A program made the translations under genes and the position numbers. Source: Candidatus Bacteroides pullicola (GTDB lineage: Bacteria; Bacteroidota; Bacteroidia; Bacteroidales; Bacteroidaceae). From it: 64,000 bases of DNA. Below the pieces are notes generated by a model. It was not told where the DNA came from, made no database searches, and worked only from the letters and a program-made list of their open reading frames with translations. The stretch is from assembly GCA_019115825.1 (NCBI GenBank), contig DXCV01000046.1, positions 1 through 64,000 of the forward strand, in the 5' to 3' direction. This document shows, piece after piece, positions 19,509-27,939 of this stretch; the stretch's first letter is position 1; every line of letters begins with the position of its first letter.

Positions 19509-20422
19509 ACGATGTCGTCGATATTATAAGGCGTTTCCTGATAGACAAAATAATTCAGCCAGTTGGAGAACAACAAGTTGGCATGGGCACGCCAACGCAC
19601 CAGCACGCCCTTCTCCGGGTCATTGTCGATGTAATAGTTGCGCGGCATTTCGATAGGCAACCCTTTACCTAAGTCGCGCCGGTATTCCCCGTCCAAGGTC
19701 AGGGGCGAATATTCCGAATGGCCGGTCACGAAGAACTCCCTGCCACTACGGGCCATCACCAGATAGACGCCCGCCTCATCCGATTCGGAAAGCAGTGTCA
19801 GTTCGGGCACCTTGAGGATATCCTCGCGGCGCACCTCGGTATGACGGCTGTGGGGCACATAGAACACATCGTCGAATCCGCGGAAGATGGGATGCAGGGG
19901 CTGCAACGTCCGATGGGGGAAAATGCCGAACATCTTCTTCTCCAAAGGATACTTGGGCACGCCATAGAAATGATACAATCCCGCCTGCGCCGCCCAGCAG
20001 ATATAAAGTGTGGAAGTAACGTGCGTCCGAGCCCAGTCAAAAATCTCCGAAATCTCTTCCCAATAGTTCACCTGTTCAAAATCCATCTGCTCCACGGGCG
20101 CCCCGGTGATGATCATTCCGTCATACTTCTCGTTGCGCATCAGCTCGAAGTCTGTGTAAAAAGCTTTCATGTGCTCGATGGGCGTGTTCTTCGACGTATG
20201 GCTCTTGATTTTCATGAACGAAATTTCCACCTGGAGCGGCGTATTGGAAAGCAGGCGCACCAAGTCCGTCTCCGTCGTAATCTTCAACGGCATCAGGTTG
20301 AGGACGACAATGCGCAGCGGGCGGATGTCCTGTCCAGTGGCGCGTGTCGTGTCCATCACGAATATATTCTCCTGCTTCAGCAATTCGATAGCAGGCAATT
20401 TGTCTGGTAACTTTAATGGCAT
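19505..20422 (-). CDS. metA: Homoserine O-acyltransferase (predicted acetyl-CoA-using MetA)
   Basis: First committed step of methionine synthesis. 305 residues. The catalytic Cys142 (YICWAAQAG), Lys163, His235 and Glu237 (TGHSEYSP) all fall at the E. coli MetA positions when counted from this start. Residue 111 is Glu (GAPVEQMDF); published work on MetA ties Glu111 to acetyl-CoA and Gly111 to succinyl-CoA use. The likely product is therefore O-acetylhomoserine, despite the usual 'succinyltransferase' label. It overlaps the U32 gene by four bases. No SAM riboswitch is seen upstream. Confidence 0.95.
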   Translation of the reverse strand: MPLKLPDKLPAIELLKQENIFVMDTTRATGQDIRPLRIVVLNLMPLKITTETDLVRLLSNTPLQVEISFMKIKSHTSKNTPIEHMKAFYTDFELMRNEKYDGMIITGAPVEQMDFEQVNYWEEISEIFDWARTHVTSTLYICWAAQAGLYHFYGVPKYPLEKKMFGIFPHRTLQPLHPIFRGFDDVFYVPHSRHTEVRREDILKVPELTLLSESDEAGVYLVMARSGREFFVTGHSEYSPLTLDGEYRRDLGKGLPIEMPRNYYIDNDPEKGVLVRWRAHANLLFSNWLNYFVYQETPYNIDDIV

Positions 20423-20567
20423 GAATCTGTGGTTTTCTGTTTCGGGGCGTAAAGATAGGGAAAATTACGGGAAAATGTGCGAAAAGAGACAAGCGAAATA
20501 CTTTTTTGTGCTGCGCTTCGACATGAGCACCGCCAGACACGTGGACGAGCTGAGCTTGCAACAGGAA

Positions 20568-22166
20568 TTATCGCCTCTCCACTTTCCAGTCCGCCACCGT
20601 CCCGCTCTGCGAGGAAAAGCCCACGCCTATGCAGAACAATGGCCGCCCTTCCGCCTCGTAAGGACGGGCGTAGCCTTTTTCCGCAATCTGGCGCAAAGCC
20701 TCATCCGCCGTGCCGTCCAGCTTGAACTCGAAGATGTAGACATAGCCGGGTGTCTCCACGATGCAATCCACGCGGCCCTCGCTCTGCTGCTTCTCCGTGT
20801 AGACCGCATAGACGCTGACCAGGCGGAAGATGAGGTAGAAGGTATAATGGAAATAACGTTCGCGCTCCCGCTCGTCCGACTTGCGGCGCATGGTGTAGGG
20901 AATATCCGCCAGGAAGGAGGTGAACAACTTGCGGAGTTGCTCTACGTCGCCCTCTTCCAAGGCATCCAGCAAATCCTGAATCCAAGAATTGACTTCTGTG
21001 CGGGCTGGCTTGAAATAATCTGCTGCCGCCAACGACACAAACCCTTTCTTGACTTCATTATTGGGAAAATCCAGCAGGAATGTGCCCCGGCGTGACTTGT
21101 AATCCTTGATGGTCAGGTAACCGCTTTGGTAAATCATCGGCAGGGGCTTCTCCACCGTAGCCTTGTAGTCAATAAACTCCTGCGGGTCATAGTAACGCCC
21201 CGTCAGTTCGTCCAGGTTCTCGTCCGAATGAGCCAACAGGCGAAGCAGGTAGGTGGGCGTCCCGCTGCGGAACCAGTAATCCTGAACCAGCCCGCTGGCA
21301 AAAGCATTGAGCAGGCTGAACGGATTGTACACGTCCGTCATGCGCGGACTGAAATGATAACCGTCATACTGGCGTTTCAACACGTCTTTCATCTCCACCA
21401 CGGAAAGGCCCTCCTGCACGGCCATCGCTTCTATCGGCTCCGCAAAGTACCGCTCCAGCTCCTCCTGCGTGATGCCGCACAACGCCTCGTAGCGCGGATC
21501 CATGCTGATGTCCGCCGGCTGGTTGAAACCGCTGAACACGTTGACCTGGGAGAACTTGGTCACGCCTGTCAGCAATACAAACTGCAAGTCTTCGTCTGCC
21601 GCCTTGAACACGGAATAGAAGGCTTTCAGCAGCTCGCGGTTGCGGTCCTCCAGCAACCACTCCTGCCCGTCCACGCTGACCTTGATGCCCATATCCAGCA
21701 CGTCAAGGATGGGCTTGTCATATTCGTCTATCAACACCACGCAACGGCGGCCATACTTGGCATGAGCCTGACGGAGGATGTAGGCAAACCTGTCGCCCAA
21801 GTCCGCGTCGGACGGGATTTTCCCATACCGCTGTTCCCACTCTGCCACATAGCTTTCCAGCCTCCTTGCCAAAGCATCGGATTCCATAAAGATCGCCCCA
21901 TTGAAATCAATGTGGAACACAGGATATTCCGCCCATCCCGTCTCCAGTTTCTCCAGAGCCAGTCCCGTGAACAGTTCTTTCCGCCCTTGGAAATAAGCCT
22001 TCAGCGTGGACACCAGCAGGCTCTTGCCGAAACGGCGCGGACGGCTGAGGAAATAAATCTTCCCTTCCGTCACCAGCCTATACACCAGCGCGGTCTTGTC
22101 CACATACACGAAACCGTCTTCACGCAGTTTTGCAAAGCTCTGTATGCCTATCGGATATTTCATCAT
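20568..22166 (-). CDS. AAA-ATPase-like protein with C-terminal PD-(D/E)XK nuclease-like domain
   Basis: About 532 residues from M at 22166 (MMKYPIGIQSF); an ATG at 22181 adds five residues. The N-terminal AAA-like part has FLSRPRRFGKSLLVSTL (Walker A, near 42-58) and VVLIDEYDKPI (Walker B, near 140). The C-terminus has VDCIVETPGYVYIFEFKLDG, a PD-(D/E)XK-like core. The family (AAA-ATPase_like plus DUF1703) is widespread and often multi-copy in Bacteroidales. Its biological role is unknown; selfish-element or defence roles are guesses. It has a strong promoter of its own. Confidence 0.88.
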   Translation of the reverse strand: MMKYPIGIQSFAKLREDGFVYVDKTALVYRLVTEGKIYFLSRPRRFGKSLLVSTLKAYFQGRKELFTGLALEKLETGWAEYPVFHIDFNGAIFMESDALARRLESYVAEWEQRYGKIPSDADLGDRFAYILRQAHAKYGRRCVVLIDEYDKPILDVLDMGIKVSVDGQEWLLEDRNRELLKAFYSVFKAADEDLQFVLLTGVTKFSQVNVFSGFNQPADISMDPRYEALCGITQEELERYFAEPIEAMAVQEGLSVVEMKDVLKRQYDGYHFSPRMTDVYNPFSLLNAFASGLVQDYWFRSGTPTYLLRLLAHSDENLDELTGRYYDPQEFIDYKATVEKPLPMIYQSGYLTIKDYKSRRGTFLLDFPNNEVKKGFVSLAAADYFKPARTEVNSWIQDLLDALEEGDVEQLRKLFTSFLADIPYTMRRKSDERERERYFHYTFYLIFRLVSVYAVYTEKQQSEGRVDCIVETPGYVYIFEFKLDGTADEALRQIAEKGYARPYEAEGRPLFCIGVGFSSQSGTVADWKVERR

Positions 22167-22197
22167 CGTTTCTCGTAACATTGCGTTCTTGCCCGCA

Positions 22198-22228
22198 CAA
22201 AGATAGGAAATATAAACCAGCCTACAAA
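22198..22228 (-). promoter_or_regulatory. Bacteroides-type promoter for the AAA-ATPase/nuclease gene
   Basis: On the minus strand TTTG (22225-22228), 19 bases, then TATCTTTG (22198-22205). The predicted leader before the ATG at 22166 is only about 25-30 bases. Confidence 0.8.
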
Positions 22229-22282
22229 ACCTAACGCCAATTTATCGGCATCCATATGCCGGACTTGCCCGGGCATACCTGC

Positions 22283-22348
22283 GCTCGTGCTTACCCGTAC
22301 CAGCGACCATGCTTACCCGCACCGCCGTCCGTGCTTAGCCGTACCACC
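22283..22348. repeat. 22-bp-period tandem array (3 units, GTGCTTACCCGTACC family)
   Basis: Units start at 22283, 22305 and 22327. Their shared core is (G/A)TGCTTA(C/G)CCG(T/C)ACC. Related cores, in both orientations, are at 43775-43862 and 52891-52968, always with a 22-base step. Confidence 0.85.
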
Positions 22349-22565
22349 GCCTATCGGCTGAAAATCAACCATCTGCCCGCCAACCTTGACAGGTTGACAG
22401 CTGGTATTTAAACTTCCTACGCGCGCAGGTGAATAAAATTTCAAATCTTAACAAGGATTAATGCTCACCCGGGCGCACGTACGTGTAGGGGTTTAAATAC
22501 CCGCTGTCAAACCTGTCAAGCCTACCCAAATACCCATAGGGATCTGGCGATGACAAACAGGGCTT

Positions 22566-22606
22566 TTACGGCGCCAAAGTGGGTGTTTACGGCGCCAAAG
22601 TGGATG
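22566..22606. repeat. Duplicated 21-bp word around GGCGCC
   Basis: TTTACGGCGCCAAAGTGG occurs twice, with the GGCGCC palindrome at 22570-22575 and 22591-22596, a 21-base step. It is the only array-like repeat here that does not have exactly a 22-base step. Confidence 0.8.
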
Positions 22607-22717
22607 TTTGTGTTTTCCCCATGGGGCGTTTAGCCTGCGACCGCGTATTTTTAGCCCGACAGAAGCCAACTTTCAAAGAAAAACATTACTTTTGCGGCCG
22701 CAAAATGTAAAAGACCC

Positions 22718-23575
22718 ATGCGAATATCTCCCGCCGAACTGCGCAACAGACTGAGAACCTGCTATTCCGCAACCGAAGCGGCCGCCATGGCGCGCATCAT
22801 CTGCTGCGAGATGCTGGGACAACGGGCCACGGACTTTGTATTGAACGAGCCGCTGGAAACAGACGGGACGCAGGCACGGTTGCTGGAAGACGCCGTCGGA
22901 AGGCTGCTCCGCTTCGAGCCGATGCAATACATCCAGGGTAAAGCCCGCTTCCTGGGACGCGACTTCCACGTGGAGCCGGGCGTGCTGATTCCCCGCCCCG
23001 AAACAGAGGAACTGGTGGAGCGGATGCTAAGGGAGATACCTGCAAACGCCCGCATAGCAGACATCGGCACGGGCAGCGGGTGCATCGCCATTACCTTGGC
23101 ATTGGAAGTGCCCGGCGCACAGGTAGAAGCTTGGGACATCTCGGAAACGGCCTTGCGCATAGCCCGGCAGAATGCGAAAGCTCTGCAGGCGGAAGTGGAC
23201 TTCGTGCACCGCGACGCGCTGACGTGGCCCCCCCGAGAGAAAGGGACGCTGGACGTTATCGTGAGCAATCCGCCCTACGTGACCGAAGCCGAACGTACAG
23301 CTATGGAGCCGAACGTGTTGCTTCACGAGCCGGAAGGTGCATTGTTTGTCCCCAACGAAGACCCGCTGCGCTTTTACCGGTGCATAGGCCTGCTGGGACG
23401 GGAAATGCTGGCACCGGGTGGCAGGCTATACTTTGAAATCAACCGGGCCTACGGGAAAGAGACAGCCGACCTGCTGCGCCGGCAAGGCTACACGAATGTG
23501 CAGACGGACAAGGACTTGAGCGGCAACGACCGCTTCGTCACCGCCACGCAACCCGGCCAAATCATCGGACACTGA
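22718..23575 (+). CDS. prmC: Release factor glutamine methyltransferase
   Basis: 285 residues. It methylates the GGQ glutamine of peptide-chain release factors RF1/RF2, using SAM. An N-terminal helical domain binds the release factor. The Rossmann fold shows ADIGTGSGCIAITLALEVPG (about residues 112-131) and the hallmark SNPPYV (about 182-187). A TACTTTTG -7 element lies at 22687-22694, about 24 bases before the ATG. It starts a plus-strand series with recX, pyrE, an SRPBCC gene and argH. Confidence 0.95.
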   Translation: MRISPAELRNRLRTCYSATEAAAMARIICCEMLGQRATDFVLNEPLETDGTQARLLEDAVGRLLRFEPMQYIQGKARFLGRDFHVEPGVLIPRPETEELVERMLREIPANARIADIGTGSGCIAITLALEVPGAQVEAWDISETALRIARQNAKALQAEVDFVHRDALTWPPREKGTLDVIVSNPPYVTEAERTAMEPNVLLHEPEGALFVPNEDPLRFYRCIGLLGREMLAPGGRLYFEINRAYGKETADLLRRQGYTNVQTDKDLSGNDRFVTATQPGQIIGH

Positions 23576-23613
23576 GAAACATACACATACAGGATTATCA
23601 TAAACCATCGCTT

Positions 23614-24093
23614 ATGACAGAAATAAACGAAACAGAAGCACAAAAACGCATGGAGGCCTATTGTGCCTCCGCCGAACACTGCCGCACAGAAGTAACCGAC
23701 AAGCTGTTGCGTTGGGGACTGCCCTACGACACGGCCAACCGCATCGTGGACAAGCTGGAGCAGGAGAAGTTTATCGACGAAGAACGCTACTGCAACGCCT
23801 TCATCCACGACAAATTTCGCTTTGCCAAGTGGGGCAAGCAGAAAATAGATCAGGCTCTGCGGCTGAAGAAGATTGACCCTTATACCTACCGTCCGTTGCT
23901 AAATCGTATCGACCCGCAGGAATACCACACCACCCTGCAAGCCCTGCTGGACGCCAAACGGCGGAGCCTCCGCTCGGGCAGCGACTACGAACGCAACGGA
24001 AAACTGATCCGGTTTGCCCTAAGCAGAGGGTTTGCAGCCGATGACATACGCCAATGCATCGACTTGCCGGATGAAAATGAGAGTCTTGACTAA
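23614..24093 (+). CDS. recX: RecX-family regulatory protein
   Basis: 159 residues, all helical, with repeated three-helix motifs (CRTEVTDKLLRWGLPYDTA; ERYCNAFIHDKFRFAKWGKQ; ALSRGFAADDIRQCI). RecX proteins inhibit RecA filament growth. It follows prmC after 38 bases. The match is by family pattern and by the conserved prmC-recX-pyrE order; no recA is nearby. Confidence 0.9.
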   Translation: MTEINETEAQKRMEAYCASAEHCRTEVTDKLLRWGLPYDTANRIVDKLEQEKFIDEERYCNAFIHDKFRFAKWGKQKIDQALRLKKIDPYTYRPLLNRIDPQEYHTTLQALLDAKRRSLRSGSDYERNGKLIRFALSRGFAADDIRQCIDLPDENESLD

Positions 24094-24173
24094 AAAATAT
24101 CGCCTTTCCCTTTTTTATTTTCATTCCGTTTGTTTACTTTTGCACTTGATAATCACATATACATTGGTTAGCT

Positions 24174-24812
24174 ATGAAAAATTTAGAAAGACTGTTTGCT
24201 GAAAAGCTACTGAAAATCAAAGCCATCAAACTTCAACCGGCCAACCCGTTCACTTGGGCGTCCGGCTGGAAATCCCCGTTCTATTGCGACAACCGCAAGA
24301 CGCTGTCCTATCCGTCGCTGCGCAGCTTCGTGAAGACGGAAATCACACGCCTCATCCTGGAGCGCTTCGGGCAGGTGGATGCCATTGCCGGCGTGGCCAC
24401 AGGCGCCATCCCGCAAGGAGCTTTGGTGGCAGATGCCTTGAATCTGCCCTTTGTCTATGTACGCTCCACCCCGAAGGACCACGGATTGGAGAACCTGATT
24501 GAAGGCGAATTGCGCCCGGGCATGAAGGTGGTCGTAGTGGAAGACCTCATTTCCACCGGAGGCAGCAGCCTGAAAGCCGTAGATGCCATCCGCCGCGACG
24601 GATGCGAAGTCATCGGCATGGTGGCCGCCTATACCTACGGCTTCCCCGTGGCCGAAAAGGCTTTCAAGGATGCCAAAGTCCCCTTGGTGACACTGACGAA
24701 CTATGAGGCCGTGATAGAAGTGGCCCTCAAGACCGGCTACATCAAGGAAGAGGACATCGAGACCCTGAACGAATGGAGAAAAGACCCGGCACACTGGGAT
24801 GCCGGCAAATAA
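24174..24812 (+). CDS. pyrE: Orotate phosphoribosyltransferase
   Basis: 212 residues. It converts orotate and PRPP to OMP in pyrimidine synthesis. FTWASGWKSPFYCDNR near the N-terminus and the PRPP-binding loop VVVVEDLISTGGSSL (about residues 117-131) are clear. A TACTTTTG -7 element (24135-24142) 31 bases before the ATG suggests its own promoter after recX. The SRPBCC gene follows after 9 bases. Confidence 0.96.
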   Translation: MKNLERLFAEKLLKIKAIKLQPANPFTWASGWKSPFYCDNRKTLSYPSLRSFVKTEITRLILERFGQVDAIAGVATGAIPQGALVADALNLPFVYVRSTPKDHGLENLIEGELRPGMKVVVVEDLISTGGSSLKAVDAIRRDGCEVIGMVAAYTYGFPVAEKAFKDAKVPLVTLTNYEAVIEVALKTGYIKEEDIETLNEWRKDPAHWDAGK

Positions 24813-24821
24813 ATAACCGCC

Positions 24822-25244
24822 ATGACTACATTTGAAAGTAACGTAAAGCAAGTACAGGCCCCACAGGGAACCGTGTACGCCAAGTTGTCAGACCTGAGCA
24901 ATCTGGCCCGAGTGAAAGACCGCCTTCCTGAGCACAAGGTGAAGAACATGACGTTCGACACGGACACGCTGAGCATGCAGGCTCCGCCCATCGGCACCAT
25001 CACGCTGAAAATCGTGGCCCGCGAGCCGGAGAGTTGCATCACCTTCGGCACCACTTCTTCGCCCCTGCCCTTCGACCTGCAGATTCACATCTCGCCGGTG
25101 TCGGAGACGGAATGCCAGTTGAAACTGGTCATCAACATGGAGGTGAACCCCTTCATCAAGAACATGATACAGCGTCCTTTGCAGGATGGCTTGGAAAAGA
25201 TGGCCGACTTGCTGGCCATGATTCCGTACACGGAAAACGACTAA
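24822..25244 (+). CDS. SRPBCC/START-like small protein
   Basis: 140 residues. The beta-rich pattern begins TFESNVKQVQAPQGTVYAKL and ends with a long C-terminal helix (FIKNMIQRPLQDGLEKMADLL), the helix-grip fold of polyketide-cyclase/START-like proteins that bind hydrophobic ligands. No catalytic residues can be named. It is wedged between pyrE (9-base gap) and argH (28-base gap). The ligand is unknown. Confidence 0.8.
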   Translation: MTTFESNVKQVQAPQGTVYAKLSDLSNLARVKDRLPEHKVKNMTFDTDTLSMQAPPIGTITLKIVAREPESCITFGTTSSPLPFDLQIHISPVSETECQLKLVINMEVNPFIKNMIQRPLQDGLEKMADLLAMIPYTEND

Positions 25245-25272
25245 CCGTATTTCGCAACTTAATTTTTTCGAC

Positions 25273-26613
25273 GTGGCACTGAAACTTTGGGAAAAATCCG
25301 TCCAAATCAACAAGGACATCGAACGCTTCACCGTGGGACGCGACCGCGAAATGGACCTCTACCTGGCGAAGTATGACGTGTTGGGCTCCATGGCCCACAT
25401 CACCATGCTAGAAAGCATCGGCCTGCTGACCGCCCATGAACTACAACAGCTCTTGGCGGAGATGAAGTCCATCTACGCGATGGCCGAACGGGGCGAATTT
25501 GTGATAGAGGACGGCGTGGAAGACGTGCACTCGCAAGTGGAACTGATGCTGACGCGCCGCCTGGGCGACATGGGCAAGAAAATCCACAGCGGACGCTCGC
25601 GCAACGACCAAGTATTGCTGGACCTGAAGCTCTATACGCGCGCCGAAATCAAAGACATAGCCGGGGCGGTGGAACAACTTTTCACCGTCCTGATACAACA
25701 AAGCGAGAAGTACAAGGAGGTACTGATGCCTGGCTACACGCATTTGCAAGTGGCCATGCCGTCGTCGTTCGGCCTGTGGTTCGGTGCGTATGCCGAGAGC
25801 CTGGCGGACGATATGCTGTTCCTGCAAGCCGCCTACAAAACGTGCAACCGCAACCCCTTGGGTTCGGCTGCCGGCTATGGTTCTTCCTTCCCGCTGAACC
25901 GCACGATGACCACGGAACTGCTGGGCTTCGATTCTATGAACTACAACGTGGTATACGCCCAGATGGGCCGCGGCAAGATGGAGCGCAACGTGGCCTTTGC
26001 CTTGGCCTCCATAGCAGGTACGCTGTCCAAGCTGGCCTACGATGCCTGCCTGTTCAACAGCCAGAACTTCGGCTTCGTGAAGTTGCCGGATGACTGCACC
26101 ACCGGATCCAGCATCATGCCCCACAAGAAGAACCCCGACGTGTTCGAACTGACACGTGCCAAGTGCAACAAGCTCCAGGCACTACCCCAGCAAATCATGC
26201 TGATTGCCAACAATCTGCCGTCGGGCTACTTCCGCGACCTGCAAATCATCAAGGAAGTCTTCTTGCCCGCTTTCCAGGAGTTGAAGGACTGCCTGCAAAT
26301 GGCAACCTACATCATGCATGAAATCCGGGTGAACGAACACATCCTGGACGACAAGCGTTACGACCCCATCTTCAGCGTGGAGGAAGTGAACCGCCTAGCC
26401 CGCGAGGGGATGCCCTTCCGCGACGCTTACAAAAAAGTAGGCCTGGAAATCGAAGCCGGGGAGTTTACCCCCGTCAAGGAAGTGCACCACACCCACGAGG
26501 GCAGCATCGGCAACCTGTGCAACGACCGCATCACGGCCTTGATGCAAGAAACGATGGACGGCTTCCACTTCGAGCGGATGGAGACGGCAGAGAAAGCCCT
26601 ATTAGGGCGGTAA
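25273..26613 (+). CDS. argH: Argininosuccinate lyase
   Basis: 446 residues. It cleaves argininosuccinate to arginine and fumarate, the last step of arginine synthesis. It begins at a GTG (25273), giving MALKLWEKSVQINKDIERF; no ATG lies close upstream in frame. The fumarase/aspartase-superfamily signature GSSIMPHKKNPD is at about residues 277-288, and SGRSRNDQV lies near 110. It has a complete family-like length and closes the prmC-recX-pyrE-SRPBCC-argH group. Confidence 0.96.
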   Translation: MALKLWEKSVQINKDIERFTVGRDREMDLYLAKYDVLGSMAHITMLESIGLLTAHELQQLLAEMKSIYAMAERGEFVIEDGVEDVHSQVELMLTRRLGDMGKKIHSGRSRNDQVLLDLKLYTRAEIKDIAGAVEQLFTVLIQQSEKYKEVLMPGYTHLQVAMPSSFGLWFGAYAESLADDMLFLQAAYKTCNRNPLGSAAGYGSSFPLNRTMTTELLGFDSMNYNVVYAQMGRGKMERNVAFALASIAGTLSKLAYDACLFNSQNFGFVKLPDDCTTGSSIMPHKKNPDVFELTRAKCNKLQALPQQIMLIANNLPSGYFRDLQIIKEVFLPAFQELKDCLQMATYIMHEIRVNEHILDDKRYDPIFSVEEVNRLAREGMPFRDAYKKVGLEIEAGEFTPVKEVHHTHEGSIGNLCNDRITALMQETMDGFHFERMETAEKALLGR

Positions 26614-26649
26614 TTCAATCCCCTGTCCCAAACTTTTGCGCGGAAAAAG

Positions 26650-26680
26650 TTGCGCGACAACGGGAAACTTCTTACCTTTG
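26650..26680 (+). promoter_or_regulatory. Promoter for the tRNA-Gly/tRNA-Leu pair
   Basis: TTG at 26650-26652, 20 bases, then TACCTTTG at 26673-26680. It ends 20 bases before tRNA-Gly. Confidence 0.75.
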
Positions 26681-26700
26681 CAGCCGTTCTTCAAAAACCT

Positions 26701-26773
<73 letters not shown>

Positions 26774-26787
26774 CTTTCTTTAAGGTC

Positions 26788-26872
26788 GCCCGGATGGTGG
26801 AATGGTAGACACGAAGGACTTAAAATCCTTTGGCCAGTAATGGCTGTGCGGGTTCAAGTCCCGCTCCGGGTA
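26788..26872 (+). tRNA. tRNA-Leu (TAA)
   Basis: An 85-nt class II tRNA. Acceptor GCCCGGA pairs with TCCGGGT (one G-U). Anticodon stem AAGGA/TCCTT encloses CTTAAAA, with anticodon TAA at 26821-26823. A variable arm (TGGCCAGTAATGGCTG) and GGTTCAAGTCC T-arm follow. An integrase remnant starts within 70 bases downstream, so its 3' end is a likely historical attachment site. I found no second copy of the 3' end in the window. Confidence 0.98.
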
Positions 26873-26876
26873 CTCT

Positions 26877-26920
26877 AAGGGACGAATCGTTAAAATTGCG
26901 GTTCGTCCCTTTTGCTTTTA
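26877..26920 (+). terminator. Terminator after the tRNA pair
   Basis: AAGGGACGAA (26877-26886) pairs with TTCGTCCCTT (26902-26911), followed by TTGCTTTTA. It ends the tRNA transcript just before the integrase fragment. Confidence 0.8.
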
Positions 26921-26933
26921 TACTCGTAAGGAT

Positions 26934-27152
26934 TTGTATATGAATGGCAATGTCATGGTGGAACACTTTTCAACGCATTCAATGAGAAAGACATTTGGAA
27001 GAAAGGTCTATGAAAGTAGTGGTGAAAATGCAAATATGGCGTTAATGAAGTTGTCGGAGCTGTTCAATCATTCTAATGTCGGTATAACCAAGATATATTG
27101 GGGAATTCAGGAACAAGAATTGTTAGAAACCTGTGATTTGTGGGATTTTTGA
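26934..27152 (+). pseudogene. Tyrosine recombinase (integrase) C-terminal fragment
   Basis: A 72-residue open frame starting with TTG (first ATG 26940). It keeps the C-terminal catalytic blocks of a phage-type integrase: HSMRKTFGRKVYE (the H-x-x-R box), LSELFNHSNVGITKIYWG (second His and the nucleophilic Tyr), and the usual tail. The SAM-like core-binding domain and the first catalytic Arg are missing, so it is not functional. Its position at the 3' side of tRNA-Leu and the drop in GC after it mark the left edge of an old integrated element. Confidence 0.85.
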
Positions 27153-27217
27153 GAGCTAAATTGCAGATATTTGCAGTTTTATTTCAAATAGTTGAGCGTT
27201 CTTCCAAAGAAAATGCC

Positions 27218-27225
27218 TACCTTTG
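27218..27225 (+). promoter_or_regulatory. Candidate -7 element upstream of the structured RNA
   Basis: TACCTTTG matches TAnnTTTG. The best -33 partner (TTG at 27192-27194) is 23 bases away, longer than the usual 19-21, so the promoter is plausible but not ideal. The predicted start near 27230 coincides with the first hairpin. Confidence 0.5.
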
Positions 27226-27227
27226 TC

Positions 27228-27475
27228 GCGCATACTATCAATAGTGTGCAGACATATTGAAAGAAAGCGCATTTTCGCTTATTCCGACTGCGTAAAATTG
27301 GACACTTTACAAAAGTAATATCGGAATATGTGGGAAGGACGCTCTCTTTGGTTTGTATTCGTATCTCAACGAAATACATCCAAAGTGGGGCTGTCCGTTC
27401 TCCTTATCCATATTACAGGGAGTCCAACCCTACGCAGTAGATAAGGGAGAATGGTGGCCTCACTTTTCTTTTCTT
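27228..27475 (+). ncRNA. Candidate structured RNA or 5' leader with five consecutive hairpins
   Basis: There is no convincing reading frame. Five stems follow one another: ACTAT/ATAGT (27234-27245, extended by GCA/TGT pairs); AAGCG/CGCTT (27265-27280); TATTCCGA/TCGGAATA (27280-27287 with 27321-27328) with inner GTAAA/TTTAC; a long arm from GGAC (27337-27340) to GTCC (27393-27396) containing CTTTGG/CCAAAG; and TTCTCCTTATC (27398-27408) with GATAAGGGAGAA (27440-27451), enclosing AGGG/CCCT. A short GTG/CAC stem and a TTTTCTTTTCTT tract follow. It may be an independent RNA or a regulatory leader of the operon starting at 27520. I cannot match it to a known RNA family. Confidence 0.6.
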
Positions 27476-27519
27476 ATGCCTTTTCAACCTTAAATAGTAA
27501 TCGCATCGCAGGGCCATAG

Positions 27520-27939
27520 ATGGCAAACATATTGGCAGTCATGGGAAAAATCTGTCATAATATAGTTGGGTTTGCGATGGCATTAACATTCTTTGCCTGC
27601 ACCAATAAAATATCTACAACGGAATTGGCAAACAAAGTCAAGGCAGAAATGACCGAAACACTTGCCAATGACGGTACTTTTGACTTTCTCAATGGAATAA
27701 TAGGAGAAATAGCACCCACCAAATCACTTCATGCGCAAATATTAGATGTACACTTGGTACACGAAGAAGGAAACAAATATGTAGGTTTTCTTCTTGTTGA
27801 GATACAACTTGGCGATTTTTCCTCTGAATACAAATATCCGCTTTATGTTGTCTATGACGGTACGGATATTCTTTGGGAAATAGATAGCGATAATGCAAGT
27901 ATGGAACATTTTAATTTCAATAATTATGGCTCTAATTAA
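27520..27939 (+). CDS. Small lipoprotein of unknown function, first gene of the island operon
   Basis: 139 residues from 27520; an ATG at 27541 (MGKICHNIVGF) gives a more typical 20-residue signal ending in the lipobox TFFAC. The mature part is mixed alpha/beta (NKVKAEMTETLANDGTF; GNKYVGFLLVEIQLG; YPLYVVYDGTDILWEID). No family is recognised. It is AT-rich, unlike the flanking core genes. The end overlaps the next start by 14 bases, so it belongs to the seven-gene operon 27520-31765. Confidence 0.75.
   Translation: MANILAVMGKICHNIVGFAMALTFFACTNKISTTELANKVKAEMTETLANDGTFDFLNGIIGEIAPTKSLHAQILDVHLVHEEGNKYVGFLLVEIQLGDFSSEYKYPLYVVYDGTDILWEIDSDNASMEHFNFNNYGSN

Larger units (their letters stand above)
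22229..22717. other. Intergenic region between divergent genes
   Basis: No convincing gene. It holds a 22-bp-period array (22283-22348), a duplicated 21-bp word around GGCGCC (22570-22596), two occurrences of a TTTAAAT-type AT patch either side of GTGCG/CGTACG-rich sequence (about 22405-22500), and, just before prmC, a TACTTTTG -7 element (22687-22694). Confidence 0.6.

Noticed and set aside
27228-27475. RNase P, tmRNA or SRP RNA
   Set aside because: None of their conserved core sequences is present. 6S RNA cannot be excluded by eye, but no support was found.
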